From Nymphaea colorata (Eukaryota > Streptophyta > Magnoliopsida > Nymphaeales > Nymphaeaceae), in contig NC_045141.1 of the NCBI RefSeq assembly GCF_008831285.2, forward strand, positions 15,298,106 through 15,362,105: 64,000 bases of DNA, written 5' to 3'. Under the pieces are notes generated by a model. The model saw nothing but the letters and a program-made list of their open reading frames with translations, ran no database searches and was not told the DNA's origin. A program made the position numbers and the translations under genes. This document shows, one piece after another, positions 58,556 to 64,000 of this stretch; position 1 is the first letter of the stretch, and every line of letters starts with the position of its first letter.

Positions 58556-61168
58556 ATGACTAGACCTAAATTTTCTTTATCTGATTCCATTAGCCAAAAA
58601 CCATTTGATTTAATACACTCTGATGTTTGGGGCCCTGCGCCTATTGATTCTATGGATGGATTTCGTTACTATGTGCTTTTCATTGATGATTTTTCTAGGA
58701 CCACGTGGGTCTATTTTATGAAAAATATGTCCGAAGTGTTCTCTCACTTCAAAAATTTTTACAAAATGATTGAAACTCAATATGGACTGAAAATTAAAAG
58801 TATTAGATCTGACAATGGCACTGAATATAAAAATCATGATTTCAATTTTTTTCTTGGCGAACATGGTATTAGACATGAGACGTCTTGTGTAGATACACCT
58901 CAACAAAACGGTATATCTGAAAGGAAAAATAGACATTTACTCGAAGTAGCAAGAAGTTTCTTGTTTCAGATGAATGTACCAAAAAAGTATTGGAAATATG
59001 CTATTTCTACAGCATGCTATGTTATTAATAGGACTCCGAGCAAATTGTTGAACTACCATAGTCCTATCAAGCGTCTCATGGGATCACAACCTAAGCTCGA
59101 TCATCTTCGGGTGTTCGGATGTATTGCATACGTGTGGCAACATCCATCAAAAAGAGACAAGTTAAGTCTTCGATCTATTAAATGCATTTTTGTGGGCTAT
59201 GATATGCAAAGTAAAGGGTACGTTTGCTATAACCCTGTCTCTAGAAAAACTTTTATTTCCCGTGATGTGCAATTCAATGAATCTCTCTCTTACTTTAACG
59301 TCAATATAGATGGACAAAGTCAGGGGGAGCCCACTAACTCAACTTTGCATTATTATGATGACTTGTTTATTACTGTGGTTGATGTACAGGGAGCCAATAA
59401 TGAGATTCATGCTGAGAATGAAAGCCCCACAAATGATCAAGAACTTGCAACTACTATCGAAGATGTAGAGAACAACTCAACACTTCTCAGAAGATCTGAG
59501 AGAATTAGGCACGCTCCTTCACGCCTAGTAGATTATGAAACCTACCCAATCAACAAATATGTGTCCTACAATCAAATTTCCAACAATCATGCCAAGTTTG
59601 TTAGAAATCTTGATAACATTCAAGAGCCTAAGTCATTTCAAGAGTCTCAAGAAGATCCTAATTGGAGGAAGGCTATGGATGAAGAGCTTGAAGCTCTAAG
59701 GCGAAACAGAACATGGGAGGTTGTCACCGCTCCAAAAAACACAAACATAGTGGGGTGCAAATGGCATTATAGAGTAAAGTACAATAGTGATGGATCCTTA
59801 GAGAGATACAAGGCTCGTCTAGTAGCTAAAGGGTTCACACAGACTAAAGGGTTGGATTATGAAGAAACATTTGCTCCTGTCGCAAAGATGAACACCTTGA
59901 GAATATTGCTTTCTATTGCTTGCAACTTGAATTGGAGTCTACATCAACTAGATGTCAAAAACGCCTTCTTACAAGGAGAACTCAATGAAGAAATTTATAT
60001 GTCTTTACCACCAGGTCACCCAGATGAAAGGAAAGGAAGAGTCTGCAAACTCAATAAAGTTATATATGGCTTAAAACAATCTCCTAGAGCTTGGTACATA
60101 AAGTTAAGTCAGGCATTGGAAAAATCAAGGTACCACAAGTGTCACTCAGACAATAGCTTATTTGTCAAAAAATGTGGAGAAAACATCACTGTGGTCTTAG
60201 TTTACGTAGACGACATAGTTGTGGTTGGAAATGATACAGAAGGCATTCAGATTCTGAAAGACTACTTAAAGAAAACCTTTGACATAAAGGATTTGGGAAA
60301 ACTTAAATATTTTCTTGGTATTGAAGTTGCTCAATCGTACAAAGGTATTATGCTATGTCAAAGAAAGTATGCATTAGATATTTTAAAGGAGACTGAAAAG
60401 TTAGATGCTCGACCGGCAGACACTCCTATTGAACCAAACCTCAAAATTGGACCTTGCGATGATGAACCTGAAGTTGAAAAAGAAAGGTTCCAACGACTTG
60501 TGGGTAAGTTGATATATCTATCAGTTACTCGTCCTGACATCTCTTATGCTGTGAATGTCATTAGCAGATATATGCAAAGTCCAAGAGAATCTCACATGAA
60601 TGCAGTTGATCGCATCCTCAGATATGTGAAGGGTACTCCAGGACAGGGACTCTGGTATAAAAGAAACAAAAATATTGACATTGTTGGTTTTACTGATGCT
60701 GATTGGGCAGGTGACATTAGTGACAGAAGATCTACCACAGGATACTGTGTTTTTGTCGGAGGAAATCTAGTATCTTGGAAAAGCAAAAAACAGAGAGTGG
60801 TGGCTAAGTCTAGTGCAGAAGCAGAATACGGTGCAATGGCATCTGGTGCTAGTGAGCTCACATGGACTAAGAACCTTGTTGAAGAAATGGGTTTTAGTAT
60901 TACCAAGCCAATAGATATGTTTTGTGACAACATGGCTGCAATACACATATCTACAAACCCTGTATTTCATGAGAGAACCAAACATATTGAGATTGATTGT
61001 CATTACATCAGAGAGAAAGTCATATCTGGAGAAATTAGAACTCCTTACATTAAAGGCACCGATCAAGTTGCTGATGCCTTAACTAAAGGAGTCAGCAAAC
61101 TGAAATTGAAGATAGCCACCAGCAAGTGGGGATGTCACAACATGTATGCCTCACTTGAGGGGGAGTGA
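58556..61168 (+). CDS. Copia-3 integrase-RT-RNase H, uninterrupted frame
   Basis: 870 codons with no stop. Integrase core: acidic residues in LIHSDVWGP (about residue 22), RSDNGTEY (about 83) and NGISERKNRH (about 119). RT: KARLVAKGFTQTKGLDYEE, QLDVKNAFLQGELNEEIYMS and the active-site YVDD at about residue 549. RNase H: FTDADWAG at about 712, AKSSAEAEYGAM at about 752, CDNMAAIHIS, then TDQVADALTKG. The frame ends at the polypurine tract. The start given is the first ATG in frame; the natural protein would be released from a larger polyprotein, which upstream breaks now prevent. The enzymes look complete, so they could act in trans only if translated separately, which is doubtful. Confidence 0.85.
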   Translation: MTRPKFSLSDSISQKPFDLIHSDVWGPAPIDSMDGFRYYVLFIDDFSRTTWVYFMKNMSEVFSHFKNFYKMIETQYGLKIKSIRSDNGTEYKNHDFNFFLGEHGIRHETSCVDTPQQNGISERKNRHLLEVARSFLFQMNVPKKYWKYAISTACYVINRTPSKLLNYHSPIKRLMGSQPKLDHLRVFGCIAYVWQHPSKRDKLSLRSIKCIFVGYDMQSKGYVCYNPVSRKTFISRDVQFNESLSYFNVNIDGQSQGEPTNSTLHYYDDLFITVVDVQGANNEIHAENESPTNDQELATTIEDVENNSTLLRRSERIRHAPSRLVDYETYPINKYVSYNQISNNHAKFVRNLDNIQEPKSFQESQEDPNWRKAMDEELEALRRNRTWEVVTAPKNTNIVGCKWHYRVKYNSDGSLERYKARLVAKGFTQTKGLDYEETFAPVAKMNTLRILLSIACNLNWSLHQLDVKNAFLQGELNEEIYMSLPPGHPDERKGRVCKLNKVIYGLKQSPRAWYIKLSQALEKSRYHKCHSDNSLFVKKCGENITVVLVYVDDIVVVGNDTEGIQILKDYLKKTFDIKDLGKLKYFLGIEVAQSYKGIMLCQRKYALDILKETEKLDARPADTPIEPNLKIGPCDDEPEVEKERFQRLVGKLIYLSVTRPDISYAVNVISRYMQSPRESHMNAVDRILRYVKGTPGQGLWYKRNKNIDIVGFTDADWAGDISDRRSTTGYCVFVGGNLVSWKSKKQRVVAKSSAEAEYGAMASGASELTWTKNLVEEMGFSITKPIDMFCDNMAAIHISTNPVFHERTKHIEIDCHYIREKVISGEIRTPYIKGTDQVADALTKGVSKLKLKIATSKWGCHNMYASLEGE
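61155..61165 (+). other. Copia-3 polypurine tract
   Basis: TTGAGGGGGAG directly before the 3' LTR. Confidence 0.9.
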
Positions 61169-61463
61169 CAGAATTGCAACGACCAAAAGAAGATCAATAT
61201 GGCAACTATTGGCAAGGAAATAAAGTTGGGCAACGGTCATCAATTAACGTATACATTGTTTATGGAAATTTCTCAAATTTCCTTTCTTTTTAATATTCTC
61301 TTGATGTATAAAGATACAAAACAAGTGTATCGGCTGAGGTGAATAATATCATCATATTGGTCTCTCTTGCCCGTGAATGTAGGCTACAAAGCTGAACCAC
61401 GTAAACGGTATGTCATTCTTTCTCTCCACCTCCTTCTTTTCTAATCATTGTCTCAGTTTATCA
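61166..61463 (+). repeat. Copia-3 3' LTR
   Basis: 298 bp; six substitutions from the 5' LTR, clustered in the second half. Confidence 0.9.
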
Positions 61464-63160
61464 TATACTTTATTAATTTTCAATTGTTTTTATATACAGG
61501 TGCTTTTCCAATTTGAAATTTAAAGTAATGATGCCTCTTAACCATAAATTTGTGACTTCGCTGCGCTGCTGAAGATAATAGTTCCCACAGAACTTGAATC
61601 AGCGGTTTGGGACTGGGGTAATTTTATTTTATATTAGGTGAAGCATCTCTCTATGCTGCTTTAATACATGAACGGCCACACGAAAAAGCAATGCTATTGC
61701 TTTTGTTTGGATAGTCATTTTCATACAGTGCCTGAGCCATATGGTTGGTGTGGGTGTGGGCAGTTGCCCACACCAATCTTTTAAAATTTCTTTATTTTTA
61801 AATGAACATCTTTAAAGTTTAAACATTTGCCCTGAATGAATCTGAGTAAAAAAAGTTCAGGAATTACACATGATAGATTGATATGACAGAAAATGTCAGG
61901 AAAAGCTGCTAAAGGCATGGCCTATTCTTAGTCTCATGGATAAGCCAAGGCCGTTCTTTCCTTATCTCCAACATTTCCTTTATTTGATATTTGTTGTGTG
62001 TTATACTTTAATAGGAGAGGCCTGAAAGGCCCCTGTCAAGCGGAGTGGGTTATACATGCCGTGTGCCGTGCACGGAATTTTCATGTGTTAATATAGTAAT
62101 GGCTAAAAATGCTCATAGTTAATAAAAAAATAATTTTTTCATAAGAAAAAATAAAACAAAAAAAAAAGTAAGGTTTTGAGTTTCGTTAAAAAGTGATGTT
62201 TTAGTCCATACCTGCAGATCATTAAGACCAAGATATCCTCCCATGCAGTAAAGAAACATCCTGTCGTTATTTTATACCTTTGTAGTTATCTTATACATTT
62301 ACTGTTATCTCATACTTCTGCTATTATCTTAAACACATTATTTCGTATCAATTATCTTATATTCATATCGTTATCTCATACTCATTATTTCATACCCTTG
62401 TGACATTGTGGATATAAAATAATAGGTATGAGATAACAATAGGGGTATGAGATAATGAAAATAGTATAAGGTAACGATATTGTTAAGAATGTTCACTCGG
62501 ACATTGAAGTAAATACACATATTGATAGTATAATCCACCCTCGACTTACGCTTGTTGTGTACATGGGGTAGTACGCTTGTTGTGTACATGGGGTAGTGTA
62601 CAAAACTACTGCTCTATGGCGTCATTTTGATCCACATAAATTTTTGATTTATATATGAATGTATCGTAGTCATTTTATCCTTTACGTATTAATGCCTCTT
62701 AAAGATTAACAATTTGAATTAAGTATTAATACTTCTCATCCATGCTGCTTCAATCTTATGCAGTGGCGGAATGAAGGGGGTTGGTAGGTATGGCTGCATA
62801 ATGAGTCGAGCCTGCTCCAGCTCAACTCGAATTCATTCGTCAAAACTTGACTCGCTTATAAACGAGTTAAACTTGTGCTTGAGACGTAGTTAAATTCGAG
62901 TTATAAAAGGTTAACTTGTTTACACTCGACTAGACTCACCTACATAATGAATGATGAAATGTAATGAAAAAATAGTTAAACAAGTATCAAACCAAATAAG
63001 TTAACGAGTTGAAAGAAATGAGTCAAGATTAACAAAATTGAGTTAAACAAGTTGAACTCGAGCCCGAGGTAGATGCTGCATTGTTAAGTTGTGCTCGAGC
63101 CTATTCTCTAAAACTCAAACCGAGTATGGAGCTATATTGGGCTAATAGGCAGCTCTACAA
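61464..63160. other. Intergenic part of duplicon B
   Basis: Matches 16,304-17,800. Contains the second copy of the GTTATCTCATAC foldback (about 62,261-62,478) and a 25-bp tandem duplication (ACGCTTGTTGTGTACATGGG core) at about 62,547-62,598 that duplicon A has once. No gene seen. Confidence 0.5.
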
Positions 63161-63549
63161 AGTTTTGAGTCTTTTAGCTCCGATCGAAAGATGAGTCTTT
63201 TGGCAACGTTAGCTTGTGAACCTAATTTAAAGAAAAAAAAAATTGAATTTTAGAAATGAATTAATTTTGCCTCCACACACGAGTTTTAGGAGCCGAATTT
63301 GCTCAGTTTATTCAATCTGCACGGGAGAATAGTCTAGGTGCTTCAAAATTCAAAAAGCCCTGAAAACCGTCATTCTGAAAATTCAGAAAAGAATATCAGG
63401 GAAATATGAAATCGGTTGTCCCTGAAAGGACCATATAGAAAATTCATCCAGACTATATAGTAAAACTAACCGGCGAGCGACTAGGGTTGAGCGGGCGACA
63501 TCCTCTTCTGTTCAGCTGCGGGGGCGCGTTATTGGCCGCAGTCGCAGAG
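63161..63549 (+). promoter_or_regulatory. Probable promoter and leader of RPL39 (copy B)
   Basis: About 365 bp here has no counterpart in duplicon A. It contains a TATA-like CTATATAG at 63,453-63,460, then CTAGGGTTGAG at 63,482, close to the telo-box (AAACCCTA on the other strand) that is common in plant ribosomal-protein promoters, and a pyrimidine-rich TCCTCTTCTGTTC at about 63,501. The start codon follows at 63,550. Spacing fits a transcription start near 63,485-63,500. Confidence 0.55.
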
Positions 63550-63975
<426 letters not shown>

Positions 63976-64000
63976 GGTCATTTGGGTTGCCTTTTTCTAT

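Larger units (their letters stand above)
56585..61463 (+). mobile_element. Copia-3, full-length Ty1/copia retrotransposon (4.9 kb)
   Basis: Plus-strand element with LTRs of equal length (298 bp) at 56,585-56,882 and 61,166-61,463, both starting TGACAG and ending TTTATCA. Flanks are GATAC (56,580-56,584) and TATAC (61,464-61,468), a 5-bp target duplication with one later mismatch; duplicon A has the empty site GATACTTTATT at 16,304. I count six substitutions between LTRs (2 percent), so insertion is fairly recent. Primer site and polypurine tract are intact. Confidence 0.95.

Overview
The window is nuclear DNA of a flowering plant. It is AT-rich and sparsely genic, with GT-AG introns, land-plant protein families (a SHINE-clade AP2/ERF factor, flotillin, callose synthase, a DCN1-like protein, ribosomal protein eL39), Ty1/copia retrotransposons with the plant initiator-tRNA-Met primer site, a small hAT-type element and AT-rich microsatellites. 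I cannot place it below the level of angiosperm. No bacterial genes, CRISPR arrays or convincing tRNA/rRNA genes were seen.

Layout. (1) 1-1918: unrecognised sequence with a 99-bp tandem repeat and a flotillin fragment. (2) 1919 to about 18.4 kb, 'duplicon A': an intact SHINE-like ERF gene (minus strand, 7854-8996) and, at its far end, a copy of RPL39 (plus strand, about 17.9-18.4 kb) that looks damaged. (3) 18.4-34.9 kb: a single-copy spacer holding three unprocessed gene remnants: DCN1-like (minus, 21.2-26.3 kb), the last exons of a callose synthase (plus, 29.2-30.6 kb) and a truncated flotillin (minus, 30.9-32.1 kb), followed by a near-perfect 0.5-kb foldback. (4) 34,911 to the window end, 'duplicon B': a direct-orientation copy of duplicon A. 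It carries a frameshifted ERF copy (40.1-41.2 kb) and, at 63.55-63.98 kb, a canonical RPL39 gene with its own promoter region. Duplicon B is stretched from about 16.5 kb to more than 29 kb by three copia elements (42.6-47.5, 48.4-54.1 and 56.6-61.5 kb) and by a partial internal tandem duplication.

The main story is how the two duplicons have diverged. Each keeps a good copy of a different gene: A keeps the ERF, B keeps RPL39. Insertions can be polarised because the partner duplicon supplies the empty site: a hAT-like element in A with an 8-bp target duplication, and copia-2 and copia-3 in B. One junction (41.4-48.4 kb) pairs a copia-occupied and a copia-empty version of the same stretch in tandem, which suggests unequal recombination between haplotypes. 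All three copia elements carry disabling lesions; copia-3 still has an uninterrupted integrase-RT-RNase H frame.

I found no previously undescribed biochemical system. The most interesting material is evolutionary and structural: reciprocal decay of the duplicates, duplication of a start-codon-only exon, the copia-associated rearrangement and the long hairpin.
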